Source of the DNA: Poecilobothrus nobilitatus
Taxonomy: Eukaryota > Arthropoda > Insecta > Diptera > Dolichopodidae
Direction: 5' to 3'
Assembly (NCBI GenBank): GCA_947095535.1
Contig: OX352774.1
Span: 215,810,965-215,874,964, forward strand
Length of the DNA stretch: 64,000 nucleotides
Shown: positions 22,459 through 36,498 of the stretch, one piece after another
How the letters are laid out: every line of letters begins with the position of its first letter
How positions within the stretch are numbered: the first letter of the stretch is position 1
Notes under the pieces: model-generated
The model's input: the letters and a program-made list of their open reading frames with translations, nothing else
The model's database searches: none
Told to the model about the DNA's origin: nothing
Made by a program: the position numbers and the translations under genes

Positions 22459-23570
22459 ATATATGTATATTATATTGTGTTGTAATTTAACATCAATAAT
22501 TTAAAATCAATAACAGTTTCCGCTTCGATATTATTATTTTTTTTTCTATTCAATTGTGTCATATGTGTTGCATTAGTTGTAATTTTCCATATCAACCTAT
22601 AATGTAATCTTATTCATTAATTTTTTAAAACGCTTGTGACTATAAAAAACTTCAATTAAACTTAATTGCATTTCACTTCATCAACACTTTTAAATTAACC
22701 CATACTTATGTCCATTATAATAAAAAATTAATACAATATTTCGAAGTTTGTTGCAACAATTTTAAAGAATATTATAGTATGTATGTACAAATACCCTTTA
22801 AGAAAATATGAACATCCCTGATTTAAAATAAATTTAAATTAAAAAAAAAAACAAATTGCTATTATAGTTTTTAAGTATAGTAAAATTAATTTTAAGTAAA
22901 TTTGTCAAAAATTTATAAACTAAAAAAAAAAAAAAACCAAAGGCAACAGAAGAAAAAATAAAGTAATTTTTAAATTATTTTTATGGCATGACGGGATGCT
23001 CGTAAAGTTCAAAAAACTAAAAAATAAAATAAAATTTACTTGCTAACTTTTTTTAAGTTCAAACGATTATTAATAGGTAGGTACTTTTATGGTTTCTCTT
23101 ATTAAATTCATATTAGACTTTAATAAAACATTTAAGATTTTTCGATAATTTTAAAGAATTGGAAGAACAAAAAAAAATGGTTTACTTAGATGAGTTAAAT
23201 ATTTCTTTTGAGAAGAAAAAATTATAATTAATTTTATTTAATTTTTTTTTTTTATTCATTTTCGACACTTAAAAAATTCGTCCATAATATTGAAGAAAAA
23301 TTTCATTCCGATCGAATGCTCTTTTTTTCCCCCTAAAATTAAAACAAAAAAAAATATACACTCTTATATATTACTCATCTATAAAATAAATATATAATAT
23401 AGACTCTTCTTATATTACTCATCATCAGGTCTGGTACTATCGTATGTCACATATTACTAAGTATTCTGAAATTTATATGTACGAAAACGAGCTAACAGTT
23501 ATTTTATTTTTAATTAGTTGCTCCTATTATAGAAAACTTCAAGGCAAATATTTCGTGATATTGACTCGTA
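22459..23570. other. AT-rich noncoding DNA
   Basis: No gene or repeat is recognised apart from homopolymer runs. Confidence 0.55.
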
Positions 23571-23695
23571 CATGTATAAAATTAAGTCTGAGCTCAAATA
23601 TGAAATTTTCAAACAAAAATACGAGTTCCAGATGAATTTTAATTTGAAAAAATTATATTTGAGTTATAGCACAGTTTTATGCATACGGGGCCATT
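23571..23695. mobile_element. family E1: small hairpin MITE
   Basis: The left arm 'atgtataaaattaagtctga' plus 'gctcaaatat' is mirrored at the right by 'atatttgagttatagcac' plus 'agttttatgcat', with a few mismatches and about 60 bp between. The same arms and middle phrase ('ttttcaaacaaaa') occur in E2 at 55292-55405. Two dispersed copies of one fold argue for a tiny MITE rather than a chance hairpin. It has no coding capacity. Confidence 0.68.
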
Positions 23696-26600
23696 AAGTA
23701 AGTGAGCTTAGCATATTGTATAAATTTTTAAATTTATAGATGTAGTTGTATAGAGTTAAAAACATGAATGGCTTTAGTATTTATAAACACTGAAACTATG
23801 GGAAAAATTTTCGTTTACAAAGTTTCAGTTTCTTGATTCCTTTGCTAGTATTTTATTGCAGTGGTTATTAAAAACACCCACCATAAAATAATGAATCTAA
23901 TTAATAACACCTTTTAAGTCAATTCCATTTACATTTTAAGCTATTTGGGTACAAAAAAAAAGCTACATATATATTATGTATAAAGAAAATTTGAAACAAC
24001 ATTGAAACGCAACATTGTATAATACCGAACAGAAATAACAACGCTGTAAGAAAAACTTATATTAAAAACGCTTTAATTTATTTTTGTTTTATTTTTTAGT
24101 TTTCTTTTCTTTCTTTTCTACGAAGAGACCAAAGTGCGTGCGTGCTTCTATTGAAAAGTTCAAGTTTAGCAAAATGTAAATTAGAAAAGAATTTAATTTT
24201 TTCATTTTTTGTTCATCTTTTTTTATTTTTTTGTTTTTTTTTTTTTTTTTTTAATATTTAAATAAATATAAAAAAAAAAAATGGAAATTACGATGTTAAT
24301 AGCATAATAATATTTTGTTTTAATATTACATATATATTATATAGCTTAGATATATATTTAAGTGTGTTGTATGCTGCTAGGTCAGCGGTCTTTTAAAATT
24401 TTTTTTTTTTTTTTTATTATTATATTTTTTTGTTTTTTGAGCTCGTATAATTATGCCGCAAAATGAAATCGTATACAGTTATTTGTTTGCTTTTTTCTTT
24501 ATTGTGTATTTGTACGTTTGTTTTTTTTTTTGTTTAGCGCACTTTATTTATCTAATCTTCTACTGTTATGCGCACGATTCCAATTTCCAATTATATATTT
24601 TACATATTGAGAAGTTTGCAACTTAATACTCAGTATATATAGTATAGAAAAAAGAAATAATTTTTTGTTTTATTTTTCTACTAGCCTGAATACAGTATTG
24701 GACAAAATATTTAATAGTGATTTATTTTGAGTTTAAAAGAAATTTATTCTATAGATTTATAGATAGAGTAGAATACAATGTTTAAAGACATGATAAAAGT
24801 TAATCTCTTCGGATTTACCTGAAATAATGGTTATTTTATTATTATCGATAAAGGAGAGTTTTTGGTGAATATTTGGGAAAGGATTGTTGCTGCCTTGTTG
24901 ATATAGATAAAATAGGTCTTAATATAAATTTATTGCACTTATAATTAAGATCTCTTTAAATTTTTGTAAAGACTTTTTTATGCTGTACACCTGAACTTAA
25001 AAAAGTGCAAATTTAGAAATATTTTCGAAAATTAATCAACGTTACGCCATCTTGAAATTTTTGGTATAAAGACATATTATCATTATTATATATTCTCTTT
25101 GATGTAATTTTAATTTAGGCTTTAACTTTCTTAAAATAGATATTAAAAAATTAATTAGAGGCACAGTTAATTTTCTAAGTTAATATCAGTATATACATAC
25201 ATATGAATTTACACAAACAAATTTTCCTTTAAAAAATTTAATATAAATAAAGTGGAATATTGTGAATGTAAAAACAAAGCGATTTGGTCAAAAATACGAA
25301 CAATTGCTACTTTTTTTTTAATTCGTATGTAAATTATTGTCTATTAGCCCAATTACCATGACAACTTTATAAGATCCTCTTGCTATTTTTCATGCTTCTT
25401 TCGACATTCCCTATACCATTTTTCATCGTATATTAACACCTAATTTTCCGATATCCTATACAAAATTTTTGAAATAATGTTTAAAAAATAAATAACCCAA
25501 AATAATTTTTAATTTTAACTTTTAAAAACTTGATTTCAAATAAACAAAAATTTGTGGACTAAGAACAGGATGTCACGATTGGAACAATGTTCTTAAATTT
25601 AGAACTTCTATATTTAAAAAATTTTCTCCATTTTTTATCAATATTTTTTTTTTTATAATTTATGCTAATATTGACATTATTATTATTTGATGCGCACAAT
25701 GTTGCCGTGACATTATTATTTTGTCATTATATAAACGTAAGCGGATTTTTGCAATGATTACAGTAATTATATTCGCATAGTGGCAATGTATTACGAACGG
25801 ATATGCTTCTATGTTGTTATGTTACATATGTATTTAATAATATAACAACTTTACATAAAATTGTATATAAATTCCGGTTACTAACAAGAAACGTGTATAG
25901 GAGAAACAAAAATGGTTTAATACTGTAATAATACTAAAAAATATATAAAATTAAATGCAGGAAGAAATACGCTGTACAGAAGAAGATGTTTAAATTTTTA
26001 ATCAAGTTTTTCGCATAAAGTGATTATTAAATTCTAAAAGTTTTTTTTTTCCCATTTTTATAATAATATACCAATAGTGTCATCACAGATAAGGAATGTG
26101 CAAATCAACTCTATATGGTTTTATTGAAATTTTTTTTTTAATATTTTACTTTTAAATGTTAGTTCCTTGTTTGACAGTTCAGCGATAATAGTATAGAAGA
26201 GAAAAATTATGATTATTAAAATCAAGTAACAATTGTAAGAAAATGTATTAGAAGAAGAAGTATTATTATAATATTTTAGTTAAGTATAGGTACCTAGTAA
26301 TTTTAGAAAAAAAAAAAAATTGTTGTCAGTCATATGTAAAAAAAAATCTACATCTTAAATGTTAATAAATGTTATACAAATTACAATCTTTGATTTTGAA
26401 CCATAAGATAATTTTAACTGAAAAATAAAATTTAACTATTATAAAAGTTCTTGAAATTTTTGGCATAAAGTGAAAGTAGATATAAAATAAAAATTTTTAT
26501 AACCTGGTTAGTTATTGAATGGTGAAACAAATTTAAAAATGAATTAAATATTTACACATTAATAATAATAAATTGTGAAAGTAATCTAAAAAAAAAAAAA

Positions 26601-27059
26601 AAAAATTATTACTTAAAGAAGAATGAATGCCATTTAAAAATTATTATCTAAAAATTTGTGCTAAATAATATTGAAAAAATTTTCGTATTCAATTTTGTTT
26701 TCGTTTAGCACAACATTTAATTATGGGGGATAAACCTTATTCATCACAGAAAATATTTTAAGTGGTACTTTATTTTTATTATCTTAAGCGTCACAAATTA
26801 ATTGATGAAATTATTCTAAAAGAATTGAATAATTTGAATAATTCTGGTTTTGTATTTTAAATCCATAACAAATAATTAATTTACATTTTGAGAATGCGTT
26901 TTCAAGTAATGTCAAGATTCAAATTTTACCTTACTTTTGATCAAAATAAAATATTTTAAAATATATATACATATATTTCGTAATAATACATAAATAATTA
27001 GGATTATGTTATGATAGATTTTTGAGAGAAGTTAGGTCTTTGAAAATAAGTATGAGTTA
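23696..27059. other. AT-rich noncoding DNA
   Basis: About 3.3 kb with no recognisable gene, only T and A tracts and short AT microsatellites. Confidence 0.55.
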
Positions 27060-27890
27060 TTTCAGAAAATATTTTTGTATCGCCCCCCGTTTCGGAGCTG
27101 TATGGGATCAAAAACTAAAAAATTCCTTATTTTTAAACACCTGTAACTGGCACCTGTAAACATTTTTCTTCGGCAAGACAAAAAAATTAAAGTTCTAGTA
27201 ATATATTTTTTTGTGTGTTAATAGTTTCTTTTAATTGCATAGGGTTCAAAAGTTACAGCCCCCCAAAAAAACCCTATTTTCAGATGTATATATCTCAGGC
27301 TCTGCGTAGTAGTTTTACAATCTAAAAACACTAAAAGACCGAAAATTTTGTTATCTCTATAAAGCAATATCAAAATTATGCAATATTTTGTAATTTACTA
27401 TTTAAATTTACCGTTATGTGAAAACCACATTTTGCATGAAATTTCTTTTTTCATAACTCTGGCACGCCTTTAGATAAGAACCTAAGAAATTTTTAGACAA
27501 GAAAGAACTTTTAGAATTAGTATAAGTTCCCTTAGAAAATTTTTTTGTACCACACCCTGTTTAAGAGCTATTAGGGCTGAAAAATTGAAAATTTGCTATT
27601 TTTAGGCATCTGTAACTTAGGCACCTGTACAAATTTTTCTTCGACAAGACATAAAAATTAAAGCTCCAGAAATATAGTTTTACGTGTGTTAACGATTTTT
27701 CTTAGTTATATAAAGTTCCGGACTTACAGCCCCTCAAAATTCCAGAAAAGTCCTATTTTCACAGTTTTTCTTAATACTAAAAAACTTCTAAAATTTTCAA
27801 ATTTTTGTCTTTTGGAAATGTGCGCTTTTAAAAACGGATGGTTAGAATCTAGAAATTATAAAATTCCCCCAAATTATTTTAAAATACTAA
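27060..27890 (+). mobile_element. family B2 interspersed element
   Basis: It shares ordered phrases with 8140-8995: 'ctcaggctctgcgtag.agtttta', 'aaagaacttttagaattag', 'tataagttccc', 'ttaagagctattagg', 'cttagttatata'. Two diverged internal units are visible, marked by 'cacctgtaactggcacctgt' near 27138 and 'catctgtaacttaggcacct' near 27606, a period of about 470 bp. The gtccgtctgt head seen in B1 and B3 is missing here, so the copy is 5'-truncated. No coding capacity. Confidence 0.8.
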
Positions 27891-30239
27891 AAAATTAAAA
27901 AAATAATATTATAAACAGAGTGACACACTATGAACATACTAAACGGTTCGTACGGGTATCTAAGAGTTGACAAAGGCAACTGTATTCTTCCTTGTTTTAA
28001 TATGATAAAACTTCAAATAATATGACTATGTATCAGTTCTGTTTTGAAGGATGTTGCATGTTCAAAATCTTTTTTTTTTTTTATACTTTACTTATATATT
28101 TTTAAAAAAAATCGGCAAGTCTTGTCGGTTAAGTTTCTTCTATGAAGCAGAATTTATCGATTACATAGATGTATTCGTCTTCAATTCTCATTTACTTCCT
28201 GATTCTAAATTGTAATATAGCTAAAGAATGGTGAAAACTATATTTTTTTTTTTGGTTTTCATCTATTACGGCTAATTCTCATCTCCTACTGCAAAAATAA
28301 AGGCACTTACTGTTGAATCATCACTTACTGTTATCGCAAACGACTAGAAAAACAAATAGGAAAATTAAAGAGTAACAAAGTAAAAAAACAAAACAGAAAG
28401 TAAAAGATATGGTGTTTTTCTATTTGATTCGATAACTTTTATAGGTATATGATTGGAAACTTTATAAATTAAAAATAAATATTTAAAAAAAAAAAAAATT
28501 AAAAAAAGAAAAGTCGTATATTAAAAGTAGATACATAACTCAAAATCGAATTAATCGAATTTAAAAAAGTTCATGACTCATAATTTTAATTGAAAATAAA
28601 AATTTCAAATATTTCTTCATAAAAAACAAAAAAAAAAAAAAAAACGTGTAAAACCCATAAAATTTAAAATTCAATTAAATTTTTTTTTTTTTTTCTTAGT
28701 AATTTTTAAGATTATTGGTTTTCGATTTATATTAAAAAAAAAAAAAAACTCATTAAAAAAAAAAATTCATTGCTTATGAAATTATTAACTATTTTAGCTC
28801 CCGCATTAATTTATTGAATTTTTATACTTTGCCAATTTAATTGTTAATAAAATTATTGAAAACTTTGACTTTAATTTAAAAAATTTTTTTTTTTTTTTTT
28901 ATACATAAAAAAACCCGGTATTTTCATTTTTATTTTTATACTTTAAAATAATTGAAATTTTCTAAAGGCCACAAGCAACATTGTATTGCAATAAGTAACA
29001 TTGTATCGCAATATTGTTATAAAAGTGAATTGAAAATGTCAAGTTTTTCTCGTATTATTAGAAAATATAAAAAAAAAAACAAAAACAAAAAAAAAAATAT
29101 ATGAAACTTTATTACTTTCACATTCATAATAAATCAATTAGAAACCAAATTGTTTATAATTAGATTTATAGAAGCCAGCATGCATGCGCTCACGATATTT
29201 TTTTTTTGTCTTTTTGTTTTTCCTTTTTATTAATTTATTTGGAACTTTGATCATGATGATTGATGACAATGATGAATACAAAACTCAAACCCTTTTAAAA
29301 TAAAAAATTATTTGCTATACCAACAAATAATAATTGTTTATAGTTATCATCTGGTTAACAATTGGTTGATAAAATAGCGTATTGCGGTTACTGTTTGATA
29401 TAAACCATTATTTTCTAAGAAGAAATTTTCATCTATAAATCGCATTAAGTCTTTGAATGTATGTTACATTATTTATCCCTAATTATATTTTTTAATTAAG
29501 ATTCATTTCAAGGATTCATGAATTTTTGACCTTAAGAAATAATGTAATAATATAAGCAGTATATATATATATTTTTTTTTTACCTTAAGGTATATATCTT
29601 AAGACCTTATTATCTCCTCAAATTTTTCTTAACTGTGAGCATTACAACTGGAATATGGAGAAATCTTTTTTTTCTTTTTTTTTGCGACGGTAGGTGGGAA
29701 TTATTGAAAAACATTATAGAGTAATGAAACAGTCACAAGTCATCTACGAGTGTATGAGACTTTAACCCACTAACCCACTTTAATCCTCTCTTTTTTGACC
29801 AAACAATAGGTTATACGTCCTTTAGTACTCATGTACTGACTGTTCAAAGGAAGTTGAAATAATAAAATATTTTTAAGGTTTGTTAGTTGAATGAAAAATT
29901 GTGGTAGGATGAAAAGGGTGTGTTATTATCGAAAAGCGTTCTATGACTTTGTTAGAAATTTCATGTTCAATTTTGTCAATAAATCTAACGTGTTAAATGA
30001 CTAGATCAGCTATTGTAGAATTTTTTTTTTTGGGAACTATTTAAGATTAATTTTTTTATACTGGGAACTATTTAACAATAATTTTTAATTATTTTTCAAA
30101 AAAAAAAAAATATAAATAGTAATTACATTTTTCGGTAGGATGCTATAAAGCGTTTAAGGTTTAATATGCCCTTTAAAAAATATATAAAACCTATAAAATC
30201 TTTAAGGTTTAATAATATATTTTATATTTCGATGCGGAA
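27891..30239. other. AT-rich noncoding DNA
   Basis: No gene is recognised. Two tandem copies of 'aacattgtat.gcaata' lie at about 28976-29010. A slightly GC-richer stretch at 29670-29830 ('gcgacggtaggtgggaa', 'aacccactaacccactt') is unassigned. Confidence 0.5.
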
Positions 30240-30264
30240 TAAGATCTTATTTAAAAGGTCTGAA

Positions 30265-30337
30265 AAGGTCTTATTTATCATATTCTTATTATCATAAATA
30301 AGACCTGAAAAGGTCTTATTTATCATATTCGAATATG
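30265..30337. repeat. palindrome cluster: 30-bp hairpin and 14-bp palindrome
   Basis: ataaataagacct (30294-30306) and aggtcttatttat (30311-30323) form a perfect 13-bp stem around GAAA. The phrase ctgaaaaggtcttatttatc also occurs directly upstream at about 30260-30280, so the arm was duplicated. Immediately after is the perfect palindrome catattcgaatatg (30324-30337). Confidence 0.85.
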
Positions 30338-30379
30338 AAACAAGGCCTTAAAGCTTTATTTTTCAGTTAAAAGACTAAT

Positions 30380-30800
30380 ATGGTTATATGATTTGATATA
30401 CTATGCGAGATTCTGAATTATAAGGGTTTTATAGTTGCTAACATAATCATTGTATTCATTTTTATCCAGAGTATTTATATATTTGTATATGCAAGATTCT
30501 GAATTAGGAGGTATTTTAGAGTTGGTTATAAAATTAGAGCACTACCTCTTTGAAGAATATTTATATAATATGTATATGCGTTTTTTTTGAATTAGGAGGA
30601 ATATTTGAGCAGAATTCTGGAAGAAGCGTATAATCTTCATCTTGCAACCAACTCTAAAATCTTTTTTAATTATTTTTTAACATTTTTTAACATAAAGGAA
30701 TTTAAAATAGTGTAGGCTGCCGCCCCAAACCTCTCCTAAACAAATTATTGAAACCCCCATTTTGTAACCAACTCTAAAGTCCTTCCTTATTTTTTATTAC
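30380..30800. mobile_element. family D2: rearranged foldback-like element
   Basis: Direct units of the 87-bp family D repeat are seen at about 30400-30590 ('gcgagattctgaatta', 'ttttagagttggttataaaat', 'atatttgtatatgcaagattct'). Inverted units follow at about 30630-30660 and 30715-30785 ('ttttgtaaccaactctaaa', 'ctcctaaacaaattattg'), whose reverse complement matches the third unit of D1. A mixture of direct and inverted units gives a foldback structure. No outer arms like those of D1 were found. Confidence 0.65.
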
Positions 30801-33800
30801 CTACATTAGTCCGCATTATATTTACATATTATTTAGAATTCAATATCAAAAAAATGTTTATGTGTTTAAATATTTTATTACAAACGGTTTTATAACACCC
30901 CACCACATTTTTCATTGATCACGTCGTATTGTATAAAAAAAAAATACGCGTACAATGCATCCCGTTTATTTTAATCTAATATAAAAAAAATTTCAGTGAA
31001 GATATTTTCGATTTTTTTTTTAGTATTTAATTTTTTGCTTTTTAACTTTTTTTTTATTATTCACGTTAAAAATAATATTATTTAAAATAAGTAGCTAGTC
31101 ATTAGTATTCATTTTCTGATTTTTTTTTTTGTTAAAGTTTTGTAACTGGGCTAGAAAATCGTGCAAATGTTGTTATTAGTGTTTTTTTTACTTTTAGTAT
31201 TTCCTTGGTCTGGAGTCTGGACACGTTAAAAAACTTTAATAACTTTAACTTAAAATAACTTTTTTTTAAAATCTTTTTGAATAAAAAATGTATGCTCTTT
31301 TTTTCTACCACTGAAGTTGCTGCACATAAACTGGAAGATCAACTGGGTCATATGTACTGGAATCATATACTAGCTTAAATATAAATTATTCCATTTATTT
31401 AGACGAGTAAATGACTATAGTGATTGTAAAAAATTTCATCATTACATAAAACATTTATTTATTCACGAAAAAAAAAAAAAAAAGGTAAAAAAAACTGCAT
31501 TTAAGTGCAACTGTTGAATAAACTTTAATTTGCTCGCAGAAAAATTTTTCAAAATATATTAAATATATGGAATTTAGATTGAAAGGTAATGAATGGCACA
31601 CCTTAAATTGTTTTTTTTTTTTTTTTTTTTGTTGTAACCAGTTTTGACATTATTGCAAACAAAAAGATTTAAAAAAGGATTTAAATTGAAATCAATAAAC
31701 GGAAATGCAAATATTAAATGTTGTTGATGCTGCTGTTATTACTGCTATTGGATTGTTATTGCTTCGTTATTCTACTTAGTCATGATTATTTTGATATTGA
31801 CAAAGATTGTCAGGAGTGGGTTGTTTTCTTTTTGTTGTATTACCTCATAATTGTTTATTGTTTTTTTTTTTATTTCTATTTTTATATTTTAAAATTTAAA
31901 GCACAAAATACTTGCTTGTAAATGTTCATAAAAAAAGGGGACCTATCAAAAAAATATTAAAATTAAAAATAAAATATGAAGTGATTCATTTTTTTTTGAA
32001 TAATTTAACTTTAGAACTGGCACAATATTATATCATTGAATAAAATGGGAAACTGACAATCTATAAAATTAAATTGAAATGATCCGAATCTAAAAGTTCG
32101 ACTGCCTTTATCAAATATATATAACAGTTATTATATTATAAGTTAATTTTAACTGCCCTAAATAACCAAAATTAAGAGTTTTTCTATTTTTTGGTTCCTT
32201 CCCAAATTCAATATTTATAACACCTGAATAAGAATTTTATATCTGAAATCATAAAATTCTTAAGATATTCTAAGCTTTTAAGCCTATAAGTTTATATGTA
32301 TAAGAGTTTATTAGAATCAAAAATGTTCGTGCATTACCTTGTACTTTATAACTACTAAATAACCAATTTTTTTTCTGCAAATTTTTGATAGTATATCTTG
32401 TATTTACCCTGTACATATTTCACCTATATCGATCAAACAACATCAGACAAATTTCGTCTATCGTACATACAAAGTAGTGTACGAGGAAATTTGTTTTTGT
32501 GTTCATCTATGGAACTTTGACTATAAAGGTAAAGGTTTTTTTGTGTTAATTGACTTTAAAACAGAATATTTTAATAGTTTGTTTAAAAAAATTTTATGTT
32601 GTATTTCAAAACCTAGTTCCAACTAAAAACGTTATCCTTTTGGATCAATATTCGAATTTAAATTCTAATCTATGTTACGTTTTAATTTTTTCTGTCATTC
32701 TTATGAAAATAAAAGTAAGTATTCCAAAATTAACTTCACCTCTTCTGAACAATAACTTAATATTTACTTTTTAATTTTTTTTCGTAAATTCAACGAACTT
32801 TTAATTAAAAAAAAAAAAAAAACAAAACAAATAAATTAAAATGCAAATTAAAGGGTACAAAAACAAAAATATTAAATCGAAATGATTTTGCATAAATTCA
32901 ACCACACAAAAAAAAAAAAAAAAATTAACTATTTGTAACAGGTGCAATTTAATCCAATGATCAGATTGGTTAGCAATTTATTACTCAAATTAATTGAACT
33001 AATAAAAATCCAATTAAGAAGAAAGGTCATCTGTTGTTAAATATCCTGAAGATATAATCTAAGTTGAAATGTATATGTGACATCAACCACAATAAAATGA
33101 ATTTTAATTAAAATATTGACTGAATTTCCAGCATCAAAAGTCAGATGCAGTTGCAGGAATCAAATAAATTTTATTCTTATAAATATTATATAATATGATT
33201 TTTACCCTCTTGCTGAAATTAATTTTTACAGCAACTTCAGTATTAAAATAAGAGATTTTTTATATTGTAATTTTGTGTTCAAAATATTCAAATCATAAAA
33301 ATATATTGAAAGAAAGGGAAGAAGAGGAAGAGATGCAAAAAAAAAAAAAAAAAAAAACGAGACACGAGTCATGTTTTTTTTTTTTTTTTTATTTTACGTA
33401 CTAAAACTAAAAGAGTCAGTCATTTATTTATTTTTATTCTGTAGACTGTAGTGGTTGTACGAGCACAGTGGCAACAAATTGCGATTCAATTTTTTTGTAG
33501 TTTAATTTTTGTTATTTGTTTTTTTTTTTTTTTTTTTGGATTTTGTCACATATGACTGACAAAATTTAAAAAATAAAAAATAAAAACTTGTTTTATCATC
33601 TTTAATAAAAAAAAAAAAAAAAAAAAAACATATATAAAGCCAAACCCATATGATGGTAATAAGAAAAAAAAAGAAAAAACTAAAACAAAATTAATCGCGA
33701 AAATGACTTTAATTAATCACTGACAATCAAAATTATTGCTACTACATTAAATTTTTTATTTTGCCTATATAGTGAAAAAATGAATATAAATTTAATTTGA

Positions 33801-36026
33801 GATGTTATTTAGTTTCTTAGTTTGAGATTTTGAATATGAAATTTATTGAAAATTTCTGAGGTGGGTCAAAGTTTAAACAAATAATTAAAGATATTCATAT
33901 TAATTTGTATTGAATTAATGAAAATAAAAATCAGATTTTGTAAATTGGGTCGATATTATTATGATAATTTTTTTTTTTTTTTTTTATTCATAAAGTAGTG
34001 ATGTGACAAAATTTGAAAATGATTACTTAAAACTACATTATTATTTAACATTATTTGGATAAGAATTTTACTCAAGTCTTTTTTATAATATTAATTTTTT
34101 TGAAAAAAGTAAATAATTTCTTTTTATTTAACTGGTTTAGTTTGAGAGGAACTTCTTTAATCAGATTTTCGATTAGATATAGCATTAGATATGTGTATAT
34201 ACTGACTACTCGGTTTCGAATTAAAAAAAAACTGTCTTTGTATGTGGAGGTTTTTTTTATTTTCCTGAATATAACCTTGTATACCTAACATTTTCTAATG
34301 TCGCTGAGCTATATAACTAGCTTCTATCTCTTTCCTGCAACTCTTAGATTTTACCTTGAAATATAAATGGTAAGAAAATATATAGATAAAAAGAATATGT
34401 AGATAATTTAAATTAAATTCTTGGTACTTAAATAATAGATAATATCTGCTCTAAAATTATATTTTTAAAGTGCTTATTTTAATCATTTCCTCGTATTGCC
34501 ATATCTTACAACAAACCAGGCCAAACATAACAGTTAAGGAATCTAAATGAAAGACAATCTTTTTAATTTGATATATTCTATGTTGAGTTAAATAGAATTA
34601 ATAATATATAAGGTTAGCAGATGAGATATATTCGTAATTGCCAATTATTTACTTTATCGATTTAAAAAGATGGTCTAAGAAAATATATATCATTTTGCTG
34701 TGAATGATATGATATATCAAATTAAAATTATAAGGTTATCTGTAATTTTTTTGAGTAATACCCATTAAAATATTATTTATATCCAGTTATGATACAAGTC
34801 CATCTTTAATTAAGTATATTTAATATGACGTTTTAATCGAGGAAAATATCAATCTGCACACAAAAATATAGATCTTTCTAGAATTTATGATACGATAATA
34901 GTGCTCTGGCAAAAGATGAACTTCTTCCAATTTCTTAAATCCACGTTCGAAACTTGACCTTTATCATGAAAAAAAGAGACCAAGACAAGACGAATGCAAA
35001 AAAAAGTTTCCCACATTTTCTATTACGTCAATTTGACAGTAAAATCTACATTTCAAATCTACTTTCATGCGCAATCTTCCATCATATCTTCCACATTCAA
35101 GTGGAATATCTTCTTCAAAGTTTCTTAAAAACAAACTCCAACCAATTATCTTTCATCAGACATAGAAAGATTTGGAAACTATTGACAAAATCTATTATCT
35201 GAAAATTTGTAATAATTATATATTTTTTTTAATATATTAATTACTTTTTTTCTTCACTTTAATTTTGTTTTTTTTTTTTTTAATTTTTTTAGTTTTCTTT
35301 CAACATTATTGACTTTCAGATCAGTTCATTTTTTGTTCATGTATGTACCCCTGTGCATGTATGTACCTACAAGACCATAATAATAATAAGTTACGAACTT
35401 TTTTTTATATTATAATTTGGTTTTTTTTTATTTATGTTCTTTCTTTATAATTAATTGTCCATCATGTTACTAGTGGTTGATTTTAATTTTTTTCTTTTTT
35501 CAGTATCCATCATTTAGGCCAAATATTTGTATAACAACATATGCTTCAACACATTAAGCATAAAACTGCTAGACGACTTTTATAATGATGTTATTATGAT
35601 ATCACAAAAATATATATATGAAAAGTTTTATTGGAAATGACAAGTTTTATACAATACTCTATCTTCTTATGTATGTAATAGCCCTTGTATATCATACAGT
35701 ATTTATTTTACATAATGTCCCAAATGTAAAATTTTCATTAAAAGTTTATAATTTTTCTCTTCTTTTAAATTGTACTATACTATAATAGGTATTAGCGATT
35801 ATGATCACAACTTTTGGTAGCTTAGGATCTTAAAATTCTGATTTTTTCGGATACTCAACTGTGTATTAAAGTATTATGTTTGAAGTATTAAAGTTTTCAG
35901 CTCTCATTATGTTCCACGACACTGAGAAATTGCGTTTGTAAGGAATTGGCAATCAAATTATAACTGGATTCGATGTTAGTAATAAACGAGGAAGAGTGCA
36001 GTTGAGTAGACTGTGTCAACTCTGCG
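30801..36026. other. long AT-rich noncoding stretch
   Basis: About 5.2 kb without a supported gene. A small hairpin lies at 32448-32493. An 82-codon open frame at 34954-35202 on the plus strand is rich in His, Phe and Lys, matches nothing I know and has no splice or promoter context. A strong isolated 3' splice-site-like sequence (ttttcttttttcag) ends at about 35503. Poly-A and poly-T runs exceeding 15 bases are frequent near 33340-33630. Confidence 0.5.
32448..32493. repeat. imperfect hairpin of about 46 bp
   Basis: caaatttc...tatcgtaca is mirrored by tgtacga..gaaatttg around a short spacer, giving two paired blocks separated by an internal bulge. The sequence is compact enough to fold as a transcript, but it lacks the long arms of a typical pre-miRNA. 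Confidence 0.65.
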
Positions 36027-36498
36027 ATATCCGTATGAACATAATATACCTACCCTGTTTCTATAAAACTTGACCATCTTTTAAAAACTTTCAGATGTTT
36101 TAGTAAAGACGTTAACTCTTTATGTAAATTGTGGAGTTGTATGACAGCTACCCGAACCTATTTCACCAGCATAACCAAATTTTACAGAAGTTGTGGCCAT
36201 AAAACTTGATCATCATTTGTAAGATTTCAGACCCCTAGCTTTATTAAGTTGCAAGAAGGCTGAACCGACTGCTCTGACCAACCAAATTTTACAAAAGTTG
36301 TTGGCATCTAACTCGAATTTCAGATTCCTAGCTTCAGTAGACACTGAGTTATTTTCATTTAAAAAGAAAAGTTGTATGGCAGCTACCCGAACCTGAGCCG
36401 ATCCATACCTTTGACACTATATCTAGCTCGACTCCTTTAAGGTGTCACAAACGTAATGGCAAATTTATTATACCCTTGAACATAGTTCATACGGATAT
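36027..36498 (-). mobile_element. family A4: element with exact 14-bp inverted ends
   Basis: The 14-bp sequence atatccgtatgaac at 36027-36040 is repeated exactly in inverted form, gttcatacggatat, at 36485-36498. Internally the phrase 'gttgtatg.cagctacccgaac' occurs twice (about 36133 and 36373), and 'ccaaattttaca.aagttgt' twice (about 36176 and 36283). These phrases are the reverse complement of those in A1's tandem units, and the right-hand 'aatttattataccctt' corresponds to A1's 5' 'agggtatatta'. Outside the left end lies 'gactgtgtcaactctgcg', shared with A3. I infer a Helentron/DINE-1 relative on the minus strand. No coding capacity. Confidence 0.75.

Noticed and set aside
34954..35202. 82-codon plus-strand frame with less AT-biased composition
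   Set aside because: No domain, no promoter or splice context, no repeat partner; length is expected by chance.
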